A stretch of DNA of 64,000 nt from Pseudomonas frederiksbergensis (GTDB lineage Bacteria; Pseudomonadota; Gammaproteobacteria; Pseudomonadales; Pseudomonadaceae), in contig NZ_FNTF01000002.1 of the NCBI RefSeq assembly GCF_900105495.1, positions 3,075,501 to 3,139,500 of the forward strand, in the 5' to 3' direction. Below, one piece after another: positions 17,726 to 25,047 of the stretch. Under the pieces are notes generated by a model. It searched no databases. It worked only from the letters and a program-made list of their open reading frames with translations, and was not told the DNA's origin. A program made the position numbers and the translations under genes. The first letter of the stretch is position 1. Every line of letters starts with the position of its first letter.

Positions 17726-19396
17726 TCAGTCGTGGAACAGCAGAAACAGCAGCACCAGGTTCACCAGCAACGACACCAGCGCCAAGGTCCGCCAGACCTT
17801 CAATGGTTCGCGCTCCAGCAGCGGCCTGGGGCGCACGCTCAAACTGCGCCGCTCGCCCTGTTCCAGCAGCAGTAACCATTCTTCCGCCGTTTCAAAGCGT
17901 TGATCCGGATCCGCCGCTACTGCGTGCTCCAGACTTTTCGCAATCCATTCCGGCAGGTCGGGTCGATAGCGACTGGCGCTGACAGGAACCCCGAACCGCG
18001 GGCGCTGAAAAGCTTCGATTTCACCGTAGGGATAATGCCCGGTGAGCAGGAAATACAAGGTCACGCCGACGGCATACAGGTCCTGTTGCGGTGTCGGTGC
18101 GTCCCCGCGAAAGGCTTCCGGCGCGATATAGCTGGGGGTCCCGGGCAGGGCAGAAGGCTGGTCTTCGGACAGGCCCGGGCAGTAGGCGAGACCGAAATCC
18201 AGCAGGCGCAATTCGCCGTCGTCCCCCAGCAGCAAGTTCTCCGGTTTGATATCGCGATGAAGAATCTGCCGTCGATGCAGCATGCCTACTGCGCGCAGCA
18301 GGCGTTCGGCCAGATCCTGCCATTGGGGCAGCGGCAGCGGTCCTACATCGGCGTGCAATTGCGCCAAGGTCGATCCGGAATATTCCCGCATCACGTAGTA
18401 CAAATGCTGACGCTGACTGGCGGCATGGACTTCAGGGAAGTGCCGCCCGGCCACGCGCTTGAGAAACCATTCTTCCGACAGCAACGCCTGCCCTGCGAGG
18501 TGATCGTCACGCAGCGCGCCCGGCAAGGTTTTCAGTAGCCAGGGCTGTTGTTGCCCATCGCGCACCCGATAAAGCAGCGACTGCTGGCTCTGGCCGAGTA
18601 TTCCTTCAACCTGCCAGCCTTCGAAAGTCTGGCCTGGTTTCAAGGCCGGTGGCAGCGGCCACTGCTGCAAATGAATCAACGCATCGCCGATGCTGGTTTC
18701 ACCGAGGGCATCGACCCGCACCAACAAGGCGCTGGCGTTGTCCTGGCTGCCGGCCAGATGCGCCGCACTGACCAAGGTCTGCGCCGCGCTGTTCAAATCC
18801 GGTTGATCGCGCAGAATTGCCGCGATCGCAGTGTCGCCCAGCACGGCCCAAATGCCGTCGCTGAGCAGTACGAAACTTTCGTTCAAGCGCAGTTCGCCAT
18901 CGAGAAAATCCAGCACCAAATGCTGATCGAGCCCAAGTGCCCGTTTGAGTACATGCTGCATGCCCGGCTGGTCCCAGACGTGATCCTCGCTGACCCGTTG
19001 CAAGGTGTCGGCGTGCCAGCGATAAACCCGGCAATCGCCGACATGGGCCAAGGTAAATCGCCTGCCGCGCATGACCAAAGCACTGACAGTGGTGAGCAAC
19101 GGTTGCCCACCGCCATTGGCCTGCAACCAGCGATTTTGTGCCAGTAGCAGGCGATCCAAGGCCTGTGCGACGCCCCAGGTTTCCGGCGTGGCGTAGTAAT
19201 CCAGCGCCAGGGCCTGCAACGTCGAGCGGGCGGCGAGGCCACCATCGGCGCACTGGCTGACGCCATCGGCGATGGCGAACAGGTAACCCTTGCTCGCCGC
19301 CAGCGCCGGGGCCGGAGTCACCAGGCGCAGGGCGTCCTGATTCTCCTCGCGAGGGCCGATGGCGCTCGCTTCGGCAAAACTCAGTTGCAGGCTCAT
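17726..19396 (-). CDS. Bifunctional PP2C phosphatase / Ser-Thr protein kinase, membrane-anchored
   Basis: The 556-residue protein fuses two opposing activities. Residues about 1-235 are a PP2C-type phosphatase with all metal-binding motifs visible: REENQDAL, IADGVSQCADGG, HVGDCRVYR, LLSDGIW and SQDNASALLV. Residues about 260-520 are a Hanks-type kinase with WLLKTL (ATP lysine), HRDIKPENLLL (catalytic Asp), DFGLAYCPG and GTPSYIAPE. A single C-terminal helix (TLALVSLLVNLVLLFLLF) anchors it in the inner membrane with both domains in the cytoplasm. It starts 7 nt after the nitrate transporter stop, with a GAGG ribosome site overlapping that stop, so it is in the nasA operon. Its substrates are unknown. 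The location suggests a role in nitrate uptake or assimilation. Confidence 0.92.
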   Translation of the reverse strand: MSLQLSFAEASAIGPREENQDALRLVTPAPALAASKGYLFAIADGVSQCADGGLAARSTLQALALDYYATPETWGVAQALDRLLLAQNRWLQANGGGQPLLTTVSALVMRGRRFTLAHVGDCRVYRWHADTLQRVSEDHVWDQPGMQHVLKRALGLDQHLVLDFLDGELRLNESFVLLSDGIWAVLGDTAIAAILRDQPDLNSAAQTLVSAAHLAGSQDNASALLVRVDALGETSIGDALIHLQQWPLPPALKPGQTFEGWQVEGILGQSQQSLLYRVRDGQQQPWLLKTLPGALRDDHLAGQALLSEEWFLKRVAGRHFPEVHAASQRQHLYYVMREYSGSTLAQLHADVGPLPLPQWQDLAERLLRAVGMLHRRQILHRDIKPENLLLGDDGELRLLDFGLAYCPGLSEDQPSALPGTPSYIAPEAFRGDAPTPQQDLYAVGVTLYFLLTGHYPYGEIEAFQRPRFGVPVSASRYRPDLPEWIAKSLEHAVAADPDQRFETAEEWLLLLEQGERRSLSVRPRPLLEREPLKVWRTLALVSLLVNLVLLFLLFHD

Positions 19397-19403
19397 TGAA
19401 GCC

Positions 19404-20615
19404 TCAGACCCGTGCAGCGGTCACGGCCGCCGAACCCCACGTGGTTCTCCAGCGACGTTTCACACCGTGCAGGCCGAACCAGGCCAGAACGCCAAGGCTG
19501 GCGAACAACCACAAGGCCAGTTGATAACTGCCGGTGCTTTGCTTGATCGCGCCCATGCCCGCTGCCAGCGCAAATCCACCAATACCGCCGGCCATGCCGA
19601 TCAAACCGGTCATTACACCGATCTCGCGACGAAAACGCTGCGGCACCAATTGGAAAACGGCGCCGTTACCGGCACCCAAACCGAGCATGGTGCAGACGAA
19701 AAGTGCCAGCGCTGCGTAGGAACTCGGCAGGTTGAAACCCACCGCGGCGATGCAGAGCGCCGCCACCGTGTACATCCCCAGAAGGGTGCGAATGCCACCG
19801 AAACGATCCGCCAGAGCGCCACCCAACGGACGCATCAAGCTGCCACCGAACACGCATGCGGCAGTGTAGTAGCCGGCGGTCACCGGGCTGAGGCCATATT
19901 GGTCGTTGAAATAGCCGGGCAAGGCGCTGGCCAGGCCGATGAAGCCGCCGAAGGTCACGCTGTAGAAAAACATGAACCACCAGCTGTCGCGGTCGCCCAA
20001 GGCCTTGAAGTAGTCGGACACGGACTTGGCTTTTGGCCGCTCAGGCGCGTTTTTCGCCAGCCAGGCGAAGACGATGATGGTCAGGATCAGCGGGATCAGG
20101 GCGAAGCCGAACACGTTGCTCCAGCCAAATGCTGCGGCCAGCACCGGGGCGATCAGTGCGGCGAGCACAGTGCCCGAGTTACCGGCACCGGCGATGCCCA
20201 TGGCTTTGCCTTGGTGCTGAGGGGGATACCATTGCGAGGCCAGCGGCAAGGCGACGGCAAAGGATGCGCCCGCCATGCCGAGGAACAGGCCCAGCACCAG
20301 CGCTTGTTCGTAGCTGTGGATGCCGTGTTTCCAGGCAACGAACAGGGCGCAGATGACGATCACCTGGCCAATCAGCCCGGCGGTTTTCGGCGACAGGCGA
20401 TCAGCCAGCAAGCCCATTACAAAGCGCAACACGGCCCCGGCCAGAATCGGCGTGGCCACCACCAGCCCGCGCTGTTGGGTGGTCAGGTGCAGGTCAGCAG
20501 CGATTTGCACCGCCAGTGGGCCGAGCAGGTACCAGACCATGAAACTCAGGTCGAAATAGAGGAAGGCCGCGAACAATGTCGGGGTATGGCCAGATTTCCA
20601 GAAGCTTGAATTCAT
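19404..20615 (-). CDS. nasA: Nitrate/nitrite transporter, NarK/NasA-type MFS
   Basis: The 403-residue inner-membrane protein has about twelve hydrophobic segments. It carries the two nitrate-signature glycine motifs of NarK/NRT2 proteins, AGAGNSGTVLAAL (about 140-152) and GLGAGNGAVFQLVPQRF (about 310-326), together with the MFS loop GLLADRLSPK after helix 2. It should import nitrate for the cytoplasmic reductase. The ATG at 20615 follows GAGGTG. It lies 100 nt behind an ANTAR-type attenuator and is co-transcribed with the PP2C/kinase gene. The symbol nasA is used for the transporter in P. aeruginosa, and narK-like names are equally defensible. Confidence 0.92.
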   Translation of the reverse strand: MNSSFWKSGHTPTLFAAFLYFDLSFMVWYLLGPLAVQIAADLHLTTQQRGLVVATPILAGAVLRFVMGLLADRLSPKTAGLIGQVIVICALFVAWKHGIHSYEQALVLGLFLGMAGASFAVALPLASQWYPPQHQGKAMGIAGAGNSGTVLAALIAPVLAAAFGWSNVFGFALIPLILTIIVFAWLAKNAPERPKAKSVSDYFKALGDRDSWWFMFFYSVTFGGFIGLASALPGYFNDQYGLSPVTAGYYTAACVFGGSLMRPLGGALADRFGGIRTLLGMYTVAALCIAAVGFNLPSSYAALALFVCTMLGLGAGNGAVFQLVPQRFRREIGVMTGLIGMAGGIGGFALAAGMGAIKQSTGSYQLALWLFASLGVLAWFGLHGVKRRWRTTWGSAAVTAARV

Positions 20616-20715
20616 CGCGCACCTCAGCTGTTAGGAGTCTCGAGAAGGAGTCATGAGCTTGCAGGTGGGGCGCCGCATCGGCCGCACCACCGGCCCCGGT
20701 CTGTGGGGCCAAAAC

Positions 20716-20766
20716 AAAAAAACGCCGCCACCGGATTCGCCAAAGGGCAAATGAGGTGAGCGACGT
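20716..20766 (-). terminator. Leader terminator (attenuator) upstream of the nitrate transporter
   Basis: On the minus strand ACGTCGCT-(C)-ACC pairs with GGT-GGCGGCGT, with an inner stem TTTGCC/GGCGAA, followed by seven T residues. It ends 100 nt before nasA. Confidence 0.88.
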
Positions 20767-20805
20767 CTTTGTCGTAGGTGGGGCAACCGCCGTTGGTTAC
20801 CTGTA
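20761..20805 (-). ncRNA. NasT/ANTAR-responsive leader RNA of nasA-kinase/phosphatase
   Basis: P1 is GGTAACC[AACGGC]GGTTGCC at 20782-20801, with 7 base pairs. P2 is CGAC[AAAGAC]GTCG at 20761-20774. Both hexaloops have A1 and G4, and P2 overlaps the terminator 5' arm (20759-20766). The predicted start near 20805 puts P1 at the very 5' end. Confidence 0.88.
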
Positions 20806-20815
20806 GTGATTACCT

Positions 20816-20831
20816 AGCGAGATCTGTGCCA
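20816..20831 (-). promoter_or_regulatory. Sigma-54 promoter of the nitrate transporter operon
   Basis: The minus strand reads TGGCACAGATCTCGCT. The -24 element TGGCAC is perfect, the -12 element is TCGCT, and GG-N10-GC spacing is kept. Confidence 0.78.
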
Positions 20832-20841
20832 CATTCACGCT

Positions 20842-20952
20842 GATCGTTCCCACGCTCTGCGTGGGAACGCATCCCGTGACGCTCTGCGTCACAGCTCGAA
20901 GCGGACGCAGAGCGTCCATGGCGGCATTCCCACGCGGAGCGTGGGAACGATC
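20842..20952. repeat. REP-like palindrome, family A, copy 1
   Basis: It begins GATCGTTCCCACGCTCTG and ends CGTGGGAACGATC, with an inner GACGCTCTGCGTC pair. It lies between the nasA promoter and nasT. Confidence 0.92.
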
Positions 20953-20963
20953 GTTTGGGGGAG

Positions 20964-21539
20964 TCAGCCGAGCAACTCACTCATGGCAATGATCTGCTCC
21001 GCCACCTGAATCAGCTTCTGCTGGCGGCTCATGGCCTGGCGGCGCATCAGGGTGTAGGCCTCTTCCTCGTTGCAGTCCTTCATTTTCATCAACAGCCCTT
21101 TGGCCAGCTCGATGCGCTTGCGCTCGGCCAGTTGCTGGTCGCGGGCATTGAGTTGGGCGCGCAGGGCCTGGTCGCTTTCAAAACGCGCCATGGCGACGTC
21201 GAGAATCGGCTGCAAGCGCTGTGCGTGGATGCCTTCGACGATGTAGGCACTGACCCCGGACTTGATCGCCTGACGCATCACATTGGGGTCATGTTCATCG
21301 GTAAACATCACGATCGGCCGCGGTTGGTCGCGGCTCACCAGCACCACTTGTTCCATGACATCGCGGCTCGGTGACTCGGTATCGATCAAAATCACGTCCG
21401 GACGCACCGTTTCGACGCGCGCGGGCAGGTCGATGGTCAGGCCTGACTCGTCGATCACCTCGAACCCGGCTTCGGTCAGGGCCGCCTTCAGGCGTCCGAC
21501 TTTCTTTGCGGTGTCGTTGATCAGCAGGATACGCAACAT
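20964..21539 (-). CDS. nasT: ANTAR-domain transcription antiterminator NasT
   Basis: The 191-residue protein joins a receiver-like domain (about 1-120; VILIDTESPS holds the position of the phospho-Asp, and MFTDEHDP follows) to a C-terminal three-helix ANTAR RNA-binding domain (about 125-188; AERKRIELAKGLLMKMKDCNEEEAYTLM is the region, key residues A, K, G, A and M). NasT binds paired hexaloop hairpins and prevents formation of a leader terminator, and NasS holds it inactive without nitrate. It follows nasS by 15 nt with ribosome site CAGGAG. Three matching leaders lie within 6 kb. Confidence 0.95.
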   Translation of the reverse strand: MLRILLINDTAKKVGRLKAALTEAGFEVIDESGLTIDLPARVETVRPDVILIDTESPSRDVMEQVVLVSRDQPRPIVMFTDEHDPNVMRQAIKSGVSAYIVEGIHAQRLQPILDVAMARFESDQALRAQLNARDQQLAERKRIELAKGLLMKMKDCNEEEAYTLMRRQAMSRQQKLIQVAEQIIAMSELLG

Positions 21540-21554
21540 ATTCGCAGTCTCCTG

Positions 21555-22766
21555 TCAGCGGCTGGCGAGAAGGGGCGAGCTGTCGCTCATGGCGTGCAGC
21601 TTGAAACTGCGGGCATAACCGGCAGGGTCCAGGCCATCCCAGACCTTGCCGTCGATCAACTGGCTGCTGCGCATTGGCTGATCACTCGCGGCCACACCGA
21701 CAGCGGTGGCGGCCTCTCGATACAAGTCTAGTTGCTGGACCTGACGGGCCACGCCCAGGTAGTCCGGGTCGTCGCGCAACAAGCCCCAACGGCGGAACTG
21801 AGTCATGAACCACATGCCATCGGACAAATACGGCAGATTGACCTCGCCATTGTCGTGGAAGCGCAGGGCGTGCGGGTCTTGCCAGCGATTACCCAGGCCA
21901 TCGGCATAGTCACCGAGCAATCGCGGTTCGATGCAATCGAGTGGCGCGTCAAGGTATTGCGGAGCGCTCAACAGCTTTGCGGTGCTGCGGCGATTCTCGG
22001 TGCTTTCTTCGATGAAGCGGCTGGCCTCCAGAATCGCCATCACCAGCGCCCGTGCGGTGTTGGGGTATTGCTCGACAAAGGCGCGGGTGCAGCCGAGGAC
22101 TTTTTCCGGGTGATCGGGCCAGATGGTCTGGGTGGTGGCCATCGTGAACCCCAGGTTTTGCTGCACCGCGCTGGCGGACCATGGTTCGCCGACGCAGAAG
22201 CCGTCGATGCGCCCGGCTTGCAGGTGCGCGACCATCTGCGGCGGCGGTACCACCACGCTGTCGACGTCCTGCAACGGATGGATGCCCTGGCTCGCGAGCC
22301 AGTAATACAGCCACATGGCGTGGCTGCCCGTAGGAAATGTCTGGGCGAAGGTGAGTTTTGGGCGACTTTGGTGCACGTGCCGCTCCAGTGCTTCAGGACT
22401 GGTCACGTCCAGCGCCTGCAAGCCATGGGAGAGGTTGATGCTCTGGCCATTCTGATTCAGGCCCATGAGCACCGCCATGTCGGTCGACGCGACACCGCCG
22501 ATGCCCAAATGCACGGCGTAGATCAGACCGTACAAACTGTGGGCGGCGTCGAGTTCGCCGCTGACCAGTTTGTCCCGCAGGTTGGCCCAGGACGACTGGC
22601 GCTTGAGGTTCAGGGTCAGGCCGTACGGTTGGGCAAAGCCCTGCGTGGCCGCGACCACTACCGAGGCGCAGTCGCTCAGGGCCATGAAGCCGAGGTTGAT
22701 TTCGGTCTTTTCCGGGGCATCGCTGCCGTTGACCCAGGCCAGAGGGTTGGCTGGAACTTCAATCAT
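21555..22766 (-). CDS. nasS: Cytoplasmic nitrate sensor NasS
   Basis: The 403-residue protein resembles the periplasmic nitrate-binding proteins NrtA/CmpA (LGFMALSDCASVVVAA near the N terminus, PTGSHAMWLYYWLASQG and FCVGEPWSASAV in the binding cleft) but has no signal peptide or lipobox. It is therefore the cytoplasmic NasS that binds NasT and releases it when nitrate or nitrite is bound. ATG at 22766 is chosen because AAAGGTG lies 8 nt upstream. A much longer in-frame extension to 23003 would cross the leader terminator and promoter and is rejected. It is the first gene of nasS-nasT. Confidence 0.94.
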   Translation of the reverse strand: MIEVPANPLAWVNGSDAPEKTEINLGFMALSDCASVVVAATQGFAQPYGLTLNLKRQSSWANLRDKLVSGELDAAHSLYGLIYAVHLGIGGVASTDMAVLMGLNQNGQSINLSHGLQALDVTSPEALERHVHQSRPKLTFAQTFPTGSHAMWLYYWLASQGIHPLQDVDSVVVPPPQMVAHLQAGRIDGFCVGEPWSASAVQQNLGFTMATTQTIWPDHPEKVLGCTRAFVEQYPNTARALVMAILEASRFIEESTENRRSTAKLLSAPQYLDAPLDCIEPRLLGDYADGLGNRWQDPHALRFHDNGEVNLPYLSDGMWFMTQFRRWGLLRDDPDYLGVARQVQQLDLYREAATAVGVAASDQPMRSSQLIDGKVWDGLDPAGYARSFKLHAMSDSSPLLASR

Positions 22767-22783
22767 CTGTAAACACCTTTCAT

Positions 22784-22836
22784 AAAAAAGCGCCGGACCG
22801 GGCTGCTTGCCAGGGCAAGGCCAAGTGACGACGCCT
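22784..22836 (-). terminator. Leader terminator (attenuator) upstream of nasS
   Basis: On the minus strand GGCGTCG pairs with CGGCGCT (one G-T), with an inner stem CTTGC/GCAAG, followed by six T residues. It ends only 17 nt before the nasS ATG. Confidence 0.8.
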
Positions 22837-22877
22837 TTGTCTTTCGACTCATCCCGCCGTTGGCATGAGTGCTGATG
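22830..22877 (-). ncRNA. NasT/ANTAR-responsive leader RNA of nasS-nasT
   Basis: P1 is ACTCATGCC[AACGGC]GGGATGAGT at 22847-22870, with one internal G-G mismatch and the same loop as in the nasA leader. P2 is GAC[AAAGGC]GTC at 22830-22841, overlapping the terminator 5' arm. Both loops have A1 and G4. P2 has only three pairs here, so it is the weakest of the set. Confidence 0.8.
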
Positions 22878-22887
22878 TGAGTGGCGG

Positions 22888-22903
22888 TGCAAGGCATATG
22901 CCA
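22888..22903 (-). promoter_or_regulatory. Sigma-54 promoter of nasS-nasT
   Basis: The minus strand reads TGGCATATGCCTTGCA, a near-perfect TGGCAC-N5-TTGCA with GG-N10-GC spacing. The start near 22877 is seven bases before P1. Confidence 0.85.
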
Positions 22904-22952
22904 TCGCCCGCTGATTTTCTCGCGCGCCTCGCCTGCAACCCCGATGCCCGGC

Positions 22953-22958
22953 TATAAT
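22953..22958 (+). promoter_or_regulatory. Probable -10 box of pyrD
   Basis: A perfect TATAAT stands 38 bp before the pyrD ATG. No clear -35 box is seen at the usual distance. Confidence 0.5.
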
Positions 22959-22995
22959 CGCCGCCACTTTTCGTAGCCCAGAGTCAAACCTGCCC

Positions 22996-24015
22996 ATGTA
23001 CACCCTGGCCCGTCAGCTGTTGTTCAAACTTTCCCCGGAAACCTCCCACGATCTGTCCCTGGACCTGATCGGCGCGGGCGGGCGTTTGGGCCTCAACGGC
23101 TTGCTGTGCAAGGCGCCGGCTAAATTGCCGGTGACCGTCATGGGCCTGGACTTCCCGAACCCGGTGGGTCTGGCGGCCGGTCTGGACAAGAACGGCGCGG
23201 CCATCGACGGTTTTGCGCAACTGGGTTTCGGGTTTGTCGAAATCGGCACCATCACTCCGCGTCCGCAGCCGGGCAACCCCAAGCCACGGATTTTCCGTCT
23301 GCCGGATGCCGAGGCGATCATTAACCGCATGGGGTTCAACAACCTCGGCGTCGATCACCTGCTGGCTCGAGTGGCGGCGGCAAAGTTCAAGGGTGTGCTG
23401 GGCATCAATATCGGCAAAAACTTCGATACCCCGGTTGAGCGAGCGGTCGACGACTACCTGATCTGCCTGGACAAGGTCTACGCCCACGCCAGCTACGTGA
23501 CAGTCAACGTCAGCTCGCCGAACACCCCGGGCCTGCGCAGCCTGCAATTCGGCGATTCGCTGAAGCAATTGTTGGCCGACCTGGCGACGCGCCGTGCAGA
23601 ACTGGCGCTGCGCCACGGCAAACATGTACCGCTGGCGATCAAGATTGCGCCGGACATGACCGACGAAGAAACCGCTCAGGTCGCGCAAGCGCTGATCGAA
23701 ACCGGTATGGACGCGGTGATCGCCACCAACACCACCCTGAGCCGCGTTGGCGTAGAAGGCATGGAGCATGGTGACGAGGCGGGCGGTCTGTCCGGCGCAC
23801 CGGTTCGCGACAAGAGCACCCACACCGTGAAGGTGCTGGCGGCCGAGTTGGCTGGTCGCTTGCCGATCATCGCCGTGGGCGGCATCACCGAAGGCAAGCA
23901 CGCGGCTGAGAAAATCGCTGCAGGGGCCAGCCTGGTGCAGCTCTATTCCGGCTTCATCTATAAAGGCCCGGCGCTGATCCGGGAATCCGTCGACGCGATA
24001 GCAGCCCTGCGCTGA
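22996..24015 (+). CDS. pyrD: Dihydroorotate dehydrogenase (quinone), class 2
   Basis: The membrane-associated flavoprotein oxidises dihydroorotate to orotate with ubiquinone in pyrimidine synthesis. The protein has 339 residues. The N-terminal amphipathic helix ([19 protein letters not shown]) marks class 2. FMN-barrel motifs are [39 protein letters not shown], the catalytic serine loop [12 protein letters not shown] and the C-terminal AVGGIT and [11 protein letters not shown]. It is divergent from nasS. Confidence 0.97.
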   Translation: MYTLARQLLFKLSPETSHDLSLDLIGAGGRLGLNGLLCKAPAKLPVTVMGLDFPNPVGLAAGLDKNGAAIDGFAQLGFGFVEIGTITPRPQPGNPKPRIFRLPDAEAIINRMGFNNLGVDHLLARVAAAKFKGVLGINIGKNFDTPVERAVDDYLICLDKVYAHASYVTVNVSSPNTPGLRSLQFGDSLKQLLADLATRRAELALRHGKHVPLAIKIAPDMTDEETAQVAQALIETGMDAVIATNTTLSRVGVEGMEHGDEAGGLSGAPVRDKSTHTVKVLAAELAGRLPIIAVGGITEGKHAAEKIAAGASLVQLYSGFIYKGPALIRESVDAIAALR

Positions 24016-24016
24016 C

Positions 24017-24168
24017 CTGTAGCAGCTGCCGAGCACCGCGAGGCTGCGTTCGGCTGCGAAGCAGTCGTAAAATCTGCATGCGCGGCGTACCTGCAAGACC
24101 ACAGTGTCTGACTTCACGACTGCTTCGCAGCCGAACGCAGCCTCGCGGTGCTCGGCAGCTGCTACAGG
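24017..24168. repeat. REP-like palindrome, family C
   Basis: Arms CCTGTAGCAGCTGCCGAGC and GCTCGGCAGCTGCTACAGG enclose a second pair around GGCTGCGAAGCAGTCGT. It fills the gap between the pyrD stop and the rmf terminator. Confidence 0.88.
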
Positions 24169-24190
24169 GGGATGTGTGGGGAGCAGGCAT

Positions 24191-24215
24191 AAAAAAGGGC
24201 TCCTCGAAGGAGCCC
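24191..24215 (-). terminator. Rho-independent terminator on the rmf side
   Basis: On the minus strand GGGCTCCT-TCG-AGGAGCCC is followed by six T residues, about 85 nt after the rmf stop. Confidence 0.85.
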
Positions 24216-24300
24216 CTGGGCCGAAGCCCGCCGCCCGGATGGGGCGTGCGTGGTAAGTCGTTACGTAATCAGATTGTCGTGTCGGAGTGTGTGCCCTGTA

Positions 24301-24516
24301 TTAGCCGACGGCGTGAAGTTCGTTGAGTCTATGGATTCCCGCAGTGCCGGTCATACCGTCCCAGTTGTCGCCGCGTCCTTCTCGCCAGCCGTTAATCCAG
24401 GCTTGGCGTACCGACGGTAGAGTAAATGGGCAAAGCTCGCGGGATTTGCCACCAACGCCGTATTGATATCCGCGCAAAAATGCTCTTTCCAACGGATCAC
24501 GCTTAAGTCTTCTCAT
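24301..24516 (-). CDS. rmf: Ribosome modulation factor
   Basis: This 71-residue very basic protein has the RMF signature RDPLERAFLRGYQYGVGGKS at the N terminus and QAWINGWREGRGDNWDG in the middle. It binds 70S ribosomes and drives 100S dimer formation (hibernation) in stationary phase. It is convergent with pyrD and divergent from rlmKL, across a 531-bp gap that must hold its stress-responsive promoter. The length is slightly above the E. coli protein, through a C-terminal extension, as in other pseudomonads. Confidence 0.96.
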   Translation of the reverse strand: MRRLKRDPLERAFLRGYQYGVGGKSRELCPFTLPSVRQAWINGWREGRGDNWDGMTGTAGIHRLNELHAVG

Positions 24517-25047
24517 AGGGTGTTGCCCTCACTTGTTGACTGTATTTATCGCGTTGACCTCAATCGAGGTCTGGCAGAAAAACCTCCTGCCGTTGGGGCT
24601 CGCTGCCGGCGTCGCGAGCCAAGGTGTTGACGTCATAGCGGCGTCAACCTGTGGTGAGTTCTAACCAATGCGTCACATCGAGGGAATGATCGTTTTGTCA
24701 TAAGGACGTAACGATAAAGATGGTATGGCGATAAGTAACACCATGTTGTCCCGTGTTTATTGGCAAAACCCCGGTATGATCAGCCCCTCGCTGGATGATG
24801 GGGTTAATCCTTTGCTGAGAATGGCTCGCGTTGAAATGAGGCATTATTCGACGAAGGGTCGACTTATGACATTTTATTGCATCAACTTTTTTATCTGTCT
24901 TTGCATCTAAGCTCTTTTAACCCGAGCTTGCAGGGATGGGACGGCACACCTTCGTGCCACGCGGGCGCTCTTTTAGAAAAGCGCCTGATTGAAAACCGGG
25001 CCGGCAATGCGTTGCCGGTTCACTTAGCGAAAGGCTCTGAAATTCCA
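24517..25047. other. Long intergenic region between rmf and rlmKL with two leader hairpins
   Basis: No convincing gene is seen in these 531 bp; the only open frame (24725-24910) has no good ribosome site and a composition unlike neighbouring genes. The stretch is markedly more AT-rich than its surroundings near 24700-24910. Close to rlmKL it has two hairpins, GGCGC(TC)TTTT-AG-AAAAGCGCC at 24964-24985 and CCGGCAA-TGCG-TTGCCGG at 25001-25018. The last ends about 30 nt before the start codon. Confidence 0.6.

Noticed and set aside
20803..20813. GTA-ATCAC-TAC as the P1 hairpin of the nasA leader
   Set aside because: Loop of five with no G4, and it would overlap the predicted start. The GGTAACC[AACGGC]GGTTGCC hairpin downstream fits the motif exactly.
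20842..20952. Family A palindromes as a CRISPR array
   Set aside because: Copies are scattered single elements kilobases apart, with no regular spacers and no cas genes.
22767..23003. N-terminal extension of nasS up to 23003
   Set aside because: It would cross the sigma-54 promoter, both leader hairpins and the terminator, and overlap the divergent pyrD start.
24725..24910. A 61-codon frame in the rmf-rlmKL gap
   Set aside because: Poor ribosome site, no similarity I recognise, and it ends in the AT-rich stretch. It is treated as non-coding.
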